A DNA stretch of 64,000 bases from Crocinitomicaceae bacterium. GTDB lineage: Bacteria > Bacteroidota > Bacteroidia > Flavobacteriales_D > Crocinitomicaceae. The stretch spans positions 62,001 to 126,000 of the forward strand of contig JAHENC010000019.1 of assembly GCA_024643365.1 (NCBI GenBank), in the 5' to 3' direction. The position numbers and the translations under genes were made by a program. Shown here in pieces: positions 43,701-52,287 of the stretch. Positions within the stretch are counted from its first letter, which is position 1. Every line of letters starts with the position of its first letter. The notes under the pieces are model-generated. The model had not been told where the DNA came from. It was given only the letters and a program-made list of their open reading frames with translations, and made no database searches.

Positions 43701-44787
43701 ATCCACCGGCAATATTGGTGGATCCTGTTGCATTGTAAGTTACAGTATTGCCTTGACAAATGTTTGTACTCGTATGATTCAAAATCGGATGAGGACCCAA
43801 AAATGTCCCGGGATTGTTTGTGTTTCCCGTGTTAAAGCTAAGTGTAAATCCAGTGCTTGCGCTAAAATTATTGATGAGAATAGCATAGGAAACTCCAGCT
43901 ACCATATTGATGTACTGACAGTAAGCATTCTCACCGGGATCACAATTTGGCCATTCGTCGATGTCTAGATCTACAAGGTTTAATCCAGTTGAACCGGTTG
44001 AATTTAAACAGGAAGAGGAATTACATCGAATGGGTGACCGCGGTCCACATGCATCCGTTCCGGAAAGTTGGTACAAAATAAAATCAATGTCGTCATTTGC
44101 ATTAATTGGCGTGATGTCAAATGTTAAGGTACCACTCGTTTGACAAGTCCACTTAAACCAGGAAGAATTCCCTTCATCTGGACCCCAAACATCCAAGCAG
44201 GTTCCTGATTCTGGTTCGTCGTTATCGAGTCCACCACCACTTAAAGATGCCACACTCACGGAGTTTTGATTACACAAATAAGCAGCTCCGCCACAATCCG
44301 CCCCAGGATTGAGGTTGGGAGTGTAACAATTCGCGCAAAGAATAAAAGATCCTTGATTACTTGGCAATGAACTTACGCGAATAAAATAAGACGTTCCGGG
44401 TGCCAGTGCTCCCTCATATAACTGAGTGGAACTAACCCCTATCGAACCAATCGAACATCCAAGTTCATAAAGCAAGGAACAATTTCCGTTATACAAGGCA
44501 ATATTTGGAGCAATCATGCTTCCACCACTTCCGTTTCCATTCGCAGAAATCAATATGTCAGTTCCCGTTGCAATAAATTGAAACCAGACATCTTGGGTAG
44601 CTGTTGTTGGCCAACAAGTAGGTAAGGAGGTTGCTCCAGTTGTGGCACCGATATTTGTGAAATTTAAATTTGTGGAGCAATAATTACTCACATTGGGCAG
44701 GTAAGTCGCAGAAAGACAGTCGTCTCCTTGTCCATAAGCATAGCTCATAAAAAGAAGTGAAAGGACTATAAATCGAACGGTTTTCAA
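40756..44787 (-). CDS. Giant CHU_C surface protein with ten near-identical 66-residue repeats
   Basis: 1343 residues. The start codon is TTG (44785-44787), as no ATG lies upstream in frame; the signal peptide is KTVRFIVLSLLFMSYAYGQ. The N-terminal third has two beta-rich domains (about 20-320) with Cys-rich loops, then a PKD-like domain and ten repeats of 66 residues (IVPTFNSVSPICQG, LPTSSLNGITGTWSPALNN, TYTFTP, GQCAS). It ends with a T9SS type B (CHU_C) domain: FTPDADEYNPTW, YHLMIYDRWGEVIWE, WDGTYGVG, GVYTW. It is likely a secreted adhesin. It resembles the 37957 product next to it, so both probably come from duplication. Confidence 0.85.
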   Translation of the reverse strand: MKTVRFIVLSLLFMSYAYGQGDDCLSATYLPNVSNYCSTNLNFTNIGATTGATSLPTCWPTTATQDVWFQFIATGTDILISANGNGSGGSMIAPNIALYNGNCSLLYELGCSIGSIGVSSTQLYEGALAPGTSYFIRVSSLPSNQGSFILCANCYTPNLNPGADCGGAAYLCNQNSVSVASLSGGGLDNDEPESGTCLDVWGPDEGNSSWFKWTCQTSGTLTFDITPINANDDIDFILYQLSGTDACGPRSPIRCNSSSCLNSTGSTGLNLVDLDIDEWPNCDPGENAYCQYINMVAGVSYAILINNFSASTGFTLSFNTGNTNNPGTFLGPHPILNHTSTNICQGNTVTYNATGSTNIAGGLNWIFSNGSSPTTTSGTGPITLTYSTPGNYIGILNGLDQYGCQATEFVNIQVTEAPILINPATQTICNNNSTNITLMNAIPNGTSVQWTVSQNPFVSGASNGSGSSINQSLTNTSTQVQTITYTISAIKGPCTVVSTTVVTINPTIVPTFNSVSPICQGDVLTTLPTSSLNGITGTWSPALNNQATTTYTFTPSTGQCASTTTLSITVNPTIVPTFNSVSPICQGGNLTSLPTSSLNGITGTWSPALNNQATTTYTFTPSTGQCASTTTLSITVNPTIVPTFNSVSPICQGDVLTTLPTSSLNGITGTWSPALNNQATTTYTFTPTAGQCSNPTTLSITVNPTIVPTFAAVNPICQGDVLSALPTSSLNGFTGTWSPALNNQATITYTFTPSTGQCASTTTLSITVNPTIVPTFAAVNAICQGGILPALPTSSLNGITGTWSPALNNQATTTYTFTPSTGQCASTTTLSITVNPTIVPTFAAVNAICQGGILPALPTSSLNGITGTWSPALNNQATTTYTFTPTAGQCSNPTTLSITVNPTIVPTFNSVSPICQGDVLTTLPTSSLNGITGTWSPALNNQATTTYTFTPTAGQCANPTTLSITVNPTIVPTFAAVNGICQGGNLTSLPTSSLNGITGTWSPALNNQATTTYTFTPSTGQCASTTTLSITVNPTIVPTFNSVSPICQGGNLSALPTSSLNGITGTWSPALNNQATTNYTFTPTVGQCANPTTLSITVNPTIVPTFNAVSPICQGDVLSAFPTSSLNGITGTWSPALNNQATTTYTFTPSAGTCISTSSLTISIIEQPIAQFSVTPNDSILIGATLYFQNSSINATTYFWQVNSQEFSNSLNPTYLTSDEDYLVFTLIALNQTCADTFEIQVPLLENSFVFAANCFTPDADEYNPTWKPIISDNYDQANYHLMIYDRWGEVIWESFDYSIAWDGTYGVGAQPVQDGVYTWVLQLKQKKNDQVSRFSGTLIRIR
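41300..43280 (-). repeat. Ten tandem 198-bp units inside the CHU_C gene
   Basis: The motif GTGGGATTAAC recurs with a 198 bp period (for example 41684 and 41882). Ten 66-residue units follow each other, most nearly identical at both protein and DNA level. Boundaries are approximate. Confidence 0.88.
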
Positions 44788-44805
44788 GCTGCAATTAATT
44801 AGCAG

Positions 44806-46467
44806 ATGAAGTTAAGGAATCCCGAACGTTTTAAAAAATATATGTTGCTTTCCTCGTTGTTTTCACGTAGTTTTAACTACTTAACAGAAGATATGCAAGT
44901 TTACACAGGTCCTTGGACAAAGGCAGAAGCGGCTCATTTATTGAGAAGAACGACTTTTGGTGCGACAAATCAGCAGCTTTTAGCAGCTGTTTCGAATGGT
45001 ATGAATGCAACGGTAAGTTCCATTTTACAAATTCCATTTGGTGATCAACCACTCGCTTACGACGCAGGGGAGACCATTGTACCACAAGGCAGTACTTGGG
45101 TAAACGCTGTTTATCCTGCGAATCAAACACAGAATCAACAAACAGAAAATGCACGATTTAAGTCTTTGGGTGCTTGGATTGCCAAAAACATGAACCAGGA
45201 ACAATTGTGTATTGCTGAAAAAATGGCTTTCTTTTGGCAGAATCATTTTGGTGTAACCGCATCTGCAGAATCCCGTGCGATGTATCACTTTTTAAATTTA
45301 TTGCGTCAAAATTCCTTGGGAAACCTGAAGCAATTAATTAAGGATGTCACGGTTCATCCGGCCATGTTGCTTTTTTTAAATGGATCAACAAACAACGTAT
45401 TTTCTCCAAATGAAAATTATTCCAGAGAATTATTAGAATTGTTTTCCATCGGAAAAGGAATCCAGATAGCTGCAGGTGATTATTCAACTTATACAGAGAC
45501 GGATGTAGCTGCCGGAGCAAAAATTCTAACTGGTTATACCGTCACAGGTATTAGAAGTAGTACCTTGACACAAGCAACGGCAAGTTTTAATCCGATTTTA
45601 CACGATAATAACAGTAAAACCCTTTCGTATCACTTCAATAGTCAGGTTGTTTCTGCTGCCGGTGCAACGGAATACGCGAATTACATCGATGTGATTTTTG
45701 CACAACCTCAAGTGGCTAAATACATTTGCGCGAAGCTTTACCGCTATTTTGTGAATTACGACATCACTCCAACGATTCAAACCGATGTGATTGATGTTTT
45801 GGCACAAACATTTATTGCCAATAATTACGAAATCTTACCAGTCATGCAGCAATTGCTGACAAGTGATCATTTTTACGATATGTCCGTCCGTGGTGCCATC
45901 ATTCGCAATCCATTAGAAATGATCATGGGTGCATTGAATCCAACCCAAACCATTCCAAATTTTGGACTGGTGGGTGACTATCAAACGTACATTTCCATTT
46001 ATTATGTGGCGGATACCATGGGACAATCATACATTGTTCCACCAAGTGTGGCAGGGTGGACTGCCTATTACCAAGAGCCAGCGTATTCTAAATTGTGGAT
46101 TAATTCAACGTACATCAAAAAACGATTTGATATCGTTTCAGCACTTGTGTACACAGGTGTTCCCATTGGATCGAATGTACTCAAAATGAACTTGCTTGGC
46201 TTTTTAAATGGATTATCTGATCCATCAAATGCGCCACAAGTCATTGATGATATCTGTGATGTGTTTTTTCCAAAAGCGATTTCAATTGCGGATAAATTGA
46301 CCTTAAAATTGATACTTACCGGTGGACTTCCAGATTTCGAATGGACAATTCAGTATACAGATTATTCGAATGACCCCACAAATACGGTAGTTTCCAATCC
46401 GGTGATGCAGCGCATGCAAGCATTGATGAACGTGATTTTAAAAATGCCTCAATTCCAAACAATCTAA
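44806..46467 (+). CDS. DUF1800 family protein
   Basis: 553 residues if read from the ATG at 44806. An internal ATG at 44893 (MQVYTGPWTKAEAAHLLRR) is the more typical start of the family, whose signature begins W-x-x-x-EAAHLLRRTTFG. Other landmarks are ARFKSLGAWIAKNM, WQNHFGV, HPAMLLFLNG, YSRELLELFSIG, PPSVAGWTAY. DUF1800 proteins are secreted proteins of unknown function that usually precede a DUF1501 protein, as here. The start codon is only 18 bp from the divergent CHU_C start. Confidence 0.85.
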   Translation: MKLRNPERFKKYMLLSSLFSRSFNYLTEDMQVYTGPWTKAEAAHLLRRTTFGATNQQLLAAVSNGMNATVSSILQIPFGDQPLAYDAGETIVPQGSTWVNAVYPANQTQNQQTENARFKSLGAWIAKNMNQEQLCIAEKMAFFWQNHFGVTASAESRAMYHFLNLLRQNSLGNLKQLIKDVTVHPAMLLFLNGSTNNVFSPNENYSRELLELFSIGKGIQIAAGDYSTYTETDVAAGAKILTGYTVTGIRSSTLTQATASFNPILHDNNSKTLSYHFNSQVVSAAGATEYANYIDVIFAQPQVAKYICAKLYRYFVNYDITPTIQTDVIDVLAQTFIANNYEILPVMQQLLTSDHFYDMSVRGAIIRNPLEMIMGALNPTQTIPNFGLVGDYQTYISIYYVADTMGQSYIVPPSVAGWTAYYQEPAYSKLWINSTYIKKRFDIVSALVYTGVPIGSNVLKMNLLGFLNGLSDPSNAPQVIDDICDVFFPKAISIADKLTLKLILTGGLPDFEWTIQYTDYSNDPTNTVVSNPVMQRMQALMNVILKMPQFQTI

Positions 46468-46469
46468 CG

Positions 46470-48017
46470 ATGAAAAGAAGAGACTTCCTAAAAAATGCTT
46501 CCTTAGCATCTTTATCCTTGCCGTTTGTTTCGAATGGATTTTCCATGCAAGCAATTTCAAAAGATTTGTTTGACTATTCAAAGAATGCGGAGGATCGTGT
46601 TCTTGTGCTCATCCGAATGAATGGAGGAAATGATGGGCTAAATATGGTTTTTCCGATTGACCAATATGCGAATTTGATGATTCAGCGTCCAAACATTCTC
46701 ATTCCGCAAAATCAATTGTTAAACTTGACTTCAGATCTTGCCCTCCATCCCAAAATGACCGGAATGCAAAATATGTTCAATAACGGAAAACTATCCATCA
46801 TTCAAAATGTTGGGTATCCTGAAGCAAATCGTTCTCATTTTCGATCGATGGATATTTGGACTACTGGAGCATTAGACATCAATCAAACGAGTGGTTGGTT
46901 GGGAAGGTATTTTGACAGTACACATCCAAACTTTCCAGCGGATTATCCAAATGCAAATTTCCCTGATCCATTTGCCATTTCGATGGGATCAGAGGTTTCT
47001 TCTACCTGTCAAGGTTTGATGGGAAACTTTTCGCATGCGGTCAATGACCCATTCAACACCTCCAATTTACTCTTAACGAGTGTGACGAATGATGGAACAT
47101 ATTACGGTTCACATATTGAATACATTTCGACCTTAATCAATCAAACCAATGAATATGGAGCGGCCATCAGTTCATCTGCATCCGCAGGAAATTCATTGTC
47201 TTCGATGTATAATCCCTCAAATCCATTGGCGGTTCAATTGAAGTACATTGCCCAAATGATTTCTGGTGGACTTAAAACCAAAGTATACATTGTGAATGTT
47301 AGTGGATTTGACACGCATGATTCGCAGGTAGATCAAGTAAATTTAGCAGAAGGAAGCCACGCAAATCTTTTAGAAATGATCTCGGAAGCCGTCGCAGCTT
47401 TTCAAAATGACCTACAAATGTTAGGATTGGATGAACGTGTGGCAGGAATGACTTTCTCTGAATTTGGACGTCAAATTGCCAGCAATGGTTCATTCGGGAC
47501 GGATCATGGAGATGCAGCGCCGATTATGTTGTTTGGAAACTGTGTGAATACTGGAATTATTGGATCAAATCCTTCCATCGATAATCAAATAGATGAACAA
47601 GCAGGTGTACCGATGCAAATCGATTTCCGAAACGTGTATGCGTCCATCTTACGCGACTGGTTCGAAGCTCCTGAAGCAAGTATTCAAGCTTTGTTTGAGC
47701 AGAACATCACCTATCTTGATATACTATCAGGATGCAGTGTTGGTTTAGCTGAGCAGGAAGCACAAAAGCAAAAACCATTGGCCTTTCCCAATCCAACTCC
47801 TACCAACACCACGTTGCGTTTTCAAGCTCATGGCGAACAATATCAGATATTCATTATGGATCAGCAAGGAAAAGCAATTGCACAAACCTTTGATGGATAT
47901 TTGTCATCTGGAAAACAAGAGCTAGCAATGGAAACGTCGAAACTTCCAGCAGGACATTATTATTTCTTGATTACATCGACAAATACACGAGAATTAGTCG
48001 CGTTTCAAAAGATTTAA
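46470..48017 (+). CDS. DUF1501 family protein with Tat-like signal and T9SS domain
   Basis: 515 residues. The N-terminus KRRDFLKNASLASLSLPFVS is a Tat-type signal (RRDFLK). The DUF1501 body includes VLVLIRMNGGNDGLNMVFP, RSHFRSMDIWTTG, YIVNVSGFDTHDSQV and MTFSEFGRQIASNGSFGTDHG (in parts), a sulfatase/phosphatase-like fold. The end is a T9SS type A sorting domain: AFPNPTPTNTTLRF, SGKQELAMETSKLPAGHYYFL. It is 2 bp beyond the DUF1800 stop, so they are cotranscribed. Its stop overlaps the convergent peptidase gene by 4 bp. Confidence 0.88.
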   Translation: MKRRDFLKNASLASLSLPFVSNGFSMQAISKDLFDYSKNAEDRVLVLIRMNGGNDGLNMVFPIDQYANLMIQRPNILIPQNQLLNLTSDLALHPKMTGMQNMFNNGKLSIIQNVGYPEANRSHFRSMDIWTTGALDINQTSGWLGRYFDSTHPNFPADYPNANFPDPFAISMGSEVSSTCQGLMGNFSHAVNDPFNTSNLLLTSVTNDGTYYGSHIEYISTLINQTNEYGAAISSSASAGNSLSSMYNPSNPLAVQLKYIAQMISGGLKTKVYIVNVSGFDTHDSQVDQVNLAEGSHANLLEMISEAVAAFQNDLQMLGLDERVAGMTFSEFGRQIASNGSFGTDHGDAAPIMLFGNCVNTGIIGSNPSIDNQIDEQAGVPMQIDFRNVYASILRDWFEAPEASIQALFEQNITYLDILSGCSVGLAEQEAQKQKPLAFPNPTPTNTTLRFQAHGEQYQIFIMDQQGKAIAQTFDGYLSSGKQELAMETSKLPAGHYYFLITSTNTRELVAFQKI

Positions 48018-50317
48018 TTTTTCTTCTGAAGCTCATCCACCCGCAATTGACGCTGCATTGGATTTTCTTTTCTCGTTTGTTCTTGTTTGTACAATTGGTA
48101 ACGAGTCGCTTGCATTTCACGCGGCCACGTGTTGTTGTTTAAATCAGTATCCGCTGTTTCCAAAAAGGGATCCAAACGGAACGATTTAACTTCCTTGTCG
48201 AATATGAAGACTTTACTCACTTTCTCCTCGTAAATTCTCCAAATTTCTGCTGGTATGCGACGAACTTCAGTTGTCCCATCTACGAATGTAAATTCAATGA
48301 TCAACGGCATAACGAGTCCACCAACATTTTTAAAGCTGATTTCGTAGAATTGTTTGTTGGAATTTAAATAAGCCAAATCCTTCGCATCTAATTTTGCACA
48401 AAATTCTTCGTATTCTTTTTTGTCTAATGCATCTACAAAATAGATGTTTCTGTTGCCATAAAAATCATCGATGTTTGGATCTTTTTCGTTCACGGTTTCC
48501 GCAATGCTTGTCTTGTTGCGTGTGTCGCCAATAAATGAATCCTTCTGCGCATTTTGTTCTTCTTTAATGCCTTTCTCAATAGTTGGATTCATGGTATTCA
48601 ATTGAAACCATTTTACATCGTCGATCGTGATGTCAACATTATCTGTGCCGTAGAACCATCCTCTCCAAAACCAATCCAAATCCACTGCGGATGCATCTTC
48701 CATTGTTCGGAAGAAATCAGCGGGTGTTGGATGTTTGAATTTCCATCGTTCACAATACGTTTTGAAAGCGTAATCGAATAATTCACGTCCCATGATGGTT
48801 TCACGAAGAATATTCAAAGCGGTAGCAGGTTTTCCATAAGCATTGTTTCCAAATTGCATGATGGATTCTGAATTCGTCATGATCGGTGAAATCGTACTTT
48901 TATCACCACGCATGTAATCTGCCATCAGGTAAGCTGGACCACGACGAGATGGATAACCACGTTCCCATTCTTGCTCGGTTAGGTACTGAACAAAGGTATT
49001 TAATCCTTCATCCATCCACGTCCACTGACGCTCATCAGAATTGATAATCATCGGGAAGAAATTGTGTCCAACTTCGTGAATGATGACTCCCCACATTCCG
49101 TATTTCTCTCCCTCTGTATACGTTCCATCTGCTTCTGGACGTCCACCATTGAAACAGATCATAGGATACTCCATTCCAATCCATTTACTGTGAACCGAAA
49201 TCGCTACGGGATAAGGATAATCAACCGTGTATTTCGAGTATGTTTTGATGGTATGAGCCACTAATTTTGTTGAGTAACGCTCCCAAAGTGGATTGCCTTC
49301 CCTTGGATAGTATGACATACACAATACATTTTTTCCGTTCACTGGCATGTTTTGAGCATCCCAAATAAACTTGCGAGACGTAGCAAAGGCAAAGTCGCGT
49401 ACATTCGTTGCTTTGTAAGTCCATGTTTTTGTTTTCTTTGCTTTATCAGCTTCCGCTTTTTCCGCTTCTGCTTGCGTAACAATTATCACAGGGACATCTG
49501 ATTTTCTCGCTTGTTCCAAACGTTTCTTTTGATCGGCTGTCAAAATGCTGGAATAGTTTTGACATTCTCCTGTGGCTGCCACAACATGATCGGCGGGAAC
49601 GGTAATGTTTACCTCATAATCTCCAAAAGGCAAGGTGAATTCACCACGACCTAAAAATTGTTTATTTTGCCATCCAGTGACGTCGTTGTACACACACATT
49701 CTTGGAAAGAACTGAGCAATGGTGTACAAGTAATTTTGGTCCTTTTCGAAATACTCATATCCGGAACGTCCCCCCACTTGCATGCGGTCATTGATGTTAT
49801 ACCACCATTTCACTTGAAAGGTAATGCTCGTATGAGGCATCAACGGTTTCTCTAAGTCAATACGCAACATTGTTTTGTTGATGAAATAGGAAAGTTTCTG
49901 TCCAGAGGTATTCGTGATTTGTTCAATCTTGAATCCACCGTCGTATTTGAAATCTCGTTTACGAATATCTCCCATGGACTTAAAGTCCTCCATTTTTTCC
50001 ACTTCGATGAGTTTCGTATCCGAGTTTTCATCATAAATGTTCTGGTCCAATTGCAGCCATAAATAATCCAATCGATCAGGCGAATTGTTGGTGTAGGTAA
50101 TGGTTTCAAAGCCACTTAATTTTTGCGTTGCATCGTCAATGACCAAATTCATTTTGTAATCAGCTTTTTGCTGATAATAATTGTGTCCTGGAGCTCCAGA
50201 TGCCGTATGATATTCATTTGGCGTAGGTAATTCCTGATCCAATTGAGCGAACTTTTTCTGCGCTGAAACTTGGAAGCTTAACAACAACAGTAGGGAAGAA
50301 ATGAGTGTGGTTTTCAT
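48014..50317 (-). CDS. M1-family zinc aminopeptidase
   Basis: 767 residues. The signal peptide ends QVSAQ. The N-terminal beta domain precedes the gluzincin catalytic domain with HEVGHNFFP (zinc HExxH) and WMDEGLN (the second zinc Glu, 18 residues on). The usual GxMEN appears as GMEYPMICFNGG. A C-terminal domain follows. It should trim peptides in the periplasm. Its ATG overlaps the stop of the DUF6702 gene (ATGA), a pairing typical of Bacteroidota. Confidence 0.93.
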   Translation of the reverse strand: MKTTLISSLLLLLSFQVSAQKKFAQLDQELPTPNEYHTASGAPGHNYYQQKADYKMNLVIDDATQKLSGFETITYTNNSPDRLDYLWLQLDQNIYDENSDTKLIEVEKMEDFKSMGDIRKRDFKYDGGFKIEQITNTSGQKLSYFINKTMLRIDLEKPLMPHTSITFQVKWWYNINDRMQVGGRSGYEYFEKDQNYLYTIAQFFPRMCVYNDVTGWQNKQFLGRGEFTLPFGDYEVNITVPADHVVAATGECQNYSSILTADQKKRLEQARKSDVPVIIVTQAEAEKAEADKAKKTKTWTYKATNVRDFAFATSRKFIWDAQNMPVNGKNVLCMSYYPREGNPLWERYSTKLVAHTIKTYSKYTVDYPYPVAISVHSKWIGMEYPMICFNGGRPEADGTYTEGEKYGMWGVIIHEVGHNFFPMIINSDERQWTWMDEGLNTFVQYLTEQEWERGYPSRRGPAYLMADYMRGDKSTISPIMTNSESIMQFGNNAYGKPATALNILRETIMGRELFDYAFKTYCERWKFKHPTPADFFRTMEDASAVDLDWFWRGWFYGTDNVDITIDDVKWFQLNTMNPTIEKGIKEEQNAQKDSFIGDTRNKTSIAETVNEKDPNIDDFYGNRNIYFVDALDKKEYEEFCAKLDAKDLAYLNSNKQFYEISFKNVGGLVMPLIIEFTFVDGTTEVRRIPAEIWRIYEEKVSKVFIFDKEVKSFRLDPFLETADTDLNNNTWPREMQATRYQLYKQEQTRKENPMQRQLRVDELQKKN

Positions 50318-50856
50318 GGTTTTAATGCAAAATAGTGTGTGGCTTGTGTTTTTGTAAAACTCAATGTTTTACGGTCATCACGGTATATGAAGGTGAGTTT
50401 ATTTTGTTGATCAGGGAATGCATCCATTAAAAATCGAAAGTCCACTTGAATCAATGTGTAAATAAATTTTGCTGGAGCTGAAAAATAGAGTTCAATGGTT
50501 CCGTTTTTCATGATTTGAAAGGACTCTATGCTCCAAGTTGCGGAACAATAAGCATCCACGGCATTGGAATCGAGACTACAGCCATAACGTAGGGTTAAAA
50601 ATTGATTTAAGTAATCTTCCATGATCTTCACTTCGGAGGATTTCGCTTCAATTTTCTCTAGTTTTGTTTGGAGTCCATAGGAGTTCATCAAAGCAAACTC
50701 CAAGTCATGAGACGTTGCGACAACTGATCCTTCGAATTTTTGGGACAGTTCGTTGTACTCAATTTCAGCAAAAGCGAAAAAGTACTGGTGTCCCCAACTA
50801 GCCGAAGATACTAGAAGACAACTGGATATAAACAGAAGTTTGATGATGCTTTTCAT
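50314..50856 (-). CDS. DUF6702 family exported protein
   Basis: 180 residues. The signal peptide ends SSASWG. The body fits the DUF6702 pattern: HQYFFAFAEIEYNELSQKFEGSVVATSHDLEFAL, in parts, and a C-terminal beta region NKLTFIYRDDRKTLSFT. It is coupled by 4 bp to the M1 peptidase gene, which suggests it assists or accompanies that enzyme (inference from gene order). Confidence 0.78.
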   Translation of the reverse strand: MKSIIKLLFISSCLLVSSASWGHQYFFAFAEIEYNELSQKFEGSVVATSHDLEFALMNSYGLQTKLEKIEAKSSEVKIMEDYLNQFLTLRYGCSLDSNAVDAYCSATWSIESFQIMKNGTIELYFSAPAKFIYTLIQVDFRFLMDAFPDQQNKLTFIYRDDRKTLSFTKTQATHYFALKP

Positions 50857-50928
50857 GCAGTGCGAAAATACAAAAATTAATGAAGTTTTAATAAGGCTAA
50901 ATCACTTTGGTTTTAGTACTTTCATGGC

Positions 50929-51144
50929 ATGAAAAGAATCCTAAGTTTTGGCACTGCGTTTCTTGTATTGTTCGCTTGTGCAAAAGATCCGAGTGCATGT
51001 GAATGTGGTAAAAATTTAATGAAAAGTAGCCAGAATCAAGATGCGGATTTAGCAGAGGCTTGTGAAAAACACGTAGCTTCATTGCCTGATTCCGCTCAAA
51101 TCAATTGGTATAATGCCAGTATGGAATGCATGAATGAACAATAA
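50929..51144 (+). CDS. Small cysteine-rich lipoprotein
   Basis: 71 residues. The lipobox is LFAC (Cys17) after a hydrophobic signal. The mature part has four further cysteines (SACECGKNL, EACEKH, MECMNEQ), which may form disulfides or bind metal. It overlaps upp by 11 bp (ATG 51134) and may be cotranscribed with it. The family is unknown. Confidence 0.6.
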   Translation: MKRILSFGTAFLVLFACAKDPSACECGKNLMKSSQNQDADLAEACEKHVASLPDSAQINWYNASMECMNEQ

Positions 51145-51823
51145 CAAGGCACAACACGTTTCAAAAAATCTCCGTATGATTCACAACAACTCATTACAGT
51201 CCTCCATTTTTAATCGCTTTATCAGCGAAATTAGAGATGTAGACATTCAAAAAGATCCACTTCGTTTTCGAATGAATATGGAGCGAATTGCGGAGATTTT
51301 GGGGTATGAGCTTTCTAAAAAACTAGAAGCACGGACCTTAGAAACACAAACACCTCTGGGAATTTCACACACTGAGGTTCCGGCGGAAACACCTGTTCTT
51401 GCAACAATTTTGCGTGCTGGACTTTCCATGCATAGTGGTTTGTTGCGCATATTTGATCGTGCGGACAGTGCATTTATTTCAGCATATCGAAAACATACAA
51501 CAGCAGAGGACTTTGATATTCATGTTGAATATTTAGCAGCTCCAGATCTAGATAAACGTATTTGGATCATTAGTGATCCCATGTTGGCAACCGGTAGTTC
51601 GATGTTGGCTGTATACAAAGCTTTGCGAAAAATGGGGAATCCAAGTCAAATTCATATTGTTTCAGCAATTGCTACTCCCGACGCATTGGCGCTCATAAAA
51701 GCTCATTTACCCACGAATACGGAAATTTGGGTCGGTGCAATTGACCAAGAATTAACAGCACAGTCGTACATTGTTCCTGGTTTAGGAGATGCCGGTGATT
51801 TAGCTTATGGAATAAAATTATAA
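51134..51823 (+). CDS. upp: Uracil phosphoribosyltransferase
   Basis: 229 residues; the alternative ATG at 51176 (MIHNNSLQSS) would make it a more typical 215. Motifs are PVLATILRAGLSMHSGLL, the PRPP loop DPMLATGSSM and the uracil-binding end PGLGDAGDLAYGI. It converts uracil and PRPP to UMP in salvage. It is followed by a membrane protein and a YjjG-like nucleotidase in a compact run. Confidence 0.94.
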   Translation: MNNNKAQHVSKNLRMIHNNSLQSSIFNRFISEIRDVDIQKDPLRFRMNMERIAEILGYELSKKLEARTLETQTPLGISHTEVPAETPVLATILRAGLSMHSGLLRIFDRADSAFISAYRKHTTAEDFDIHVEYLAAPDLDKRIWIISDPMLATGSSMLAVYKALRKMGNPSQIHIVSAIATPDALALIKAHLPTNTEIWVGAIDQELTAQSYIVPGLGDAGDLAYGIKL

Positions 51824-51825
51824 GA

Positions 51826-52287
51826 ATGAACTGGACAGGATTTTGGAGTATTTTCTTTTTTGCTACTGTTAAGTTTTCCGTTTCAACGGTCCCTGGACCA
51901 AGATTAGGAATGACTTTTTTTGAGACAGCACTTGCTTCCTTTGCGGGTGGAGCAACGTGTGCATTGGTCTGTTATTTTGCCAGCGATGCTATTTTGGTTT
52001 TCATGAAGAAAAGAGGATTGAAAAAACAAGCGTTGTTGGAGTCAAAAGGTATCTCGCCCAAAGTGAAAAGAAAATTCACTCGCATGAACAAAATGTTGAT
52101 TCGGGTTAAAATGAAGTTTGGACAAATAGGAATTTGTTTTTTCGCACCCTTTTTTCTTTCTGTACCATTAGGAAGCATGGTGGTTGCTAAGTTTTACGGA
52201 AAGCGTTGGGAGACTTTTCCACTAATCGTTCTTGGTTTAGCTGTCAATGCAAGCCTTGCTTCAATAATCGTTTATTTTGTATTCTAA
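51826..52287 (+). CDS. Small membrane protein (possibly small multidrug-export-like)
   Basis: 153 residues with about four hydrophobic segments (FWSIFFFATVKFSVSTV; GGATCALVCYFASDAILVF; GQIGICFFAPFFLSVPLGSM; TFPLIVLGLAVNASLASIIV) separated by a very basic cytoplasmic loop (KKRGLKKQALLES, KVKRKFTRMNK). The resemblance to the small multidrug-export/COG2426-type family is only suggestive. It starts 2 bp after upp and overlaps the next gene by 11 bp. Confidence 0.6.
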   Translation: MNWTGFWSIFFFATVKFSVSTVPGPRLGMTFFETALASFAGGATCALVCYFASDAILVFMKKRGLKKQALLESKGISPKVKRKFTRMNKMLIRVKMKFGQIGICFFAPFFLSVPLGSMVVAKFYGKRWETFPLIVLGLAVNASLASIIVYFVF

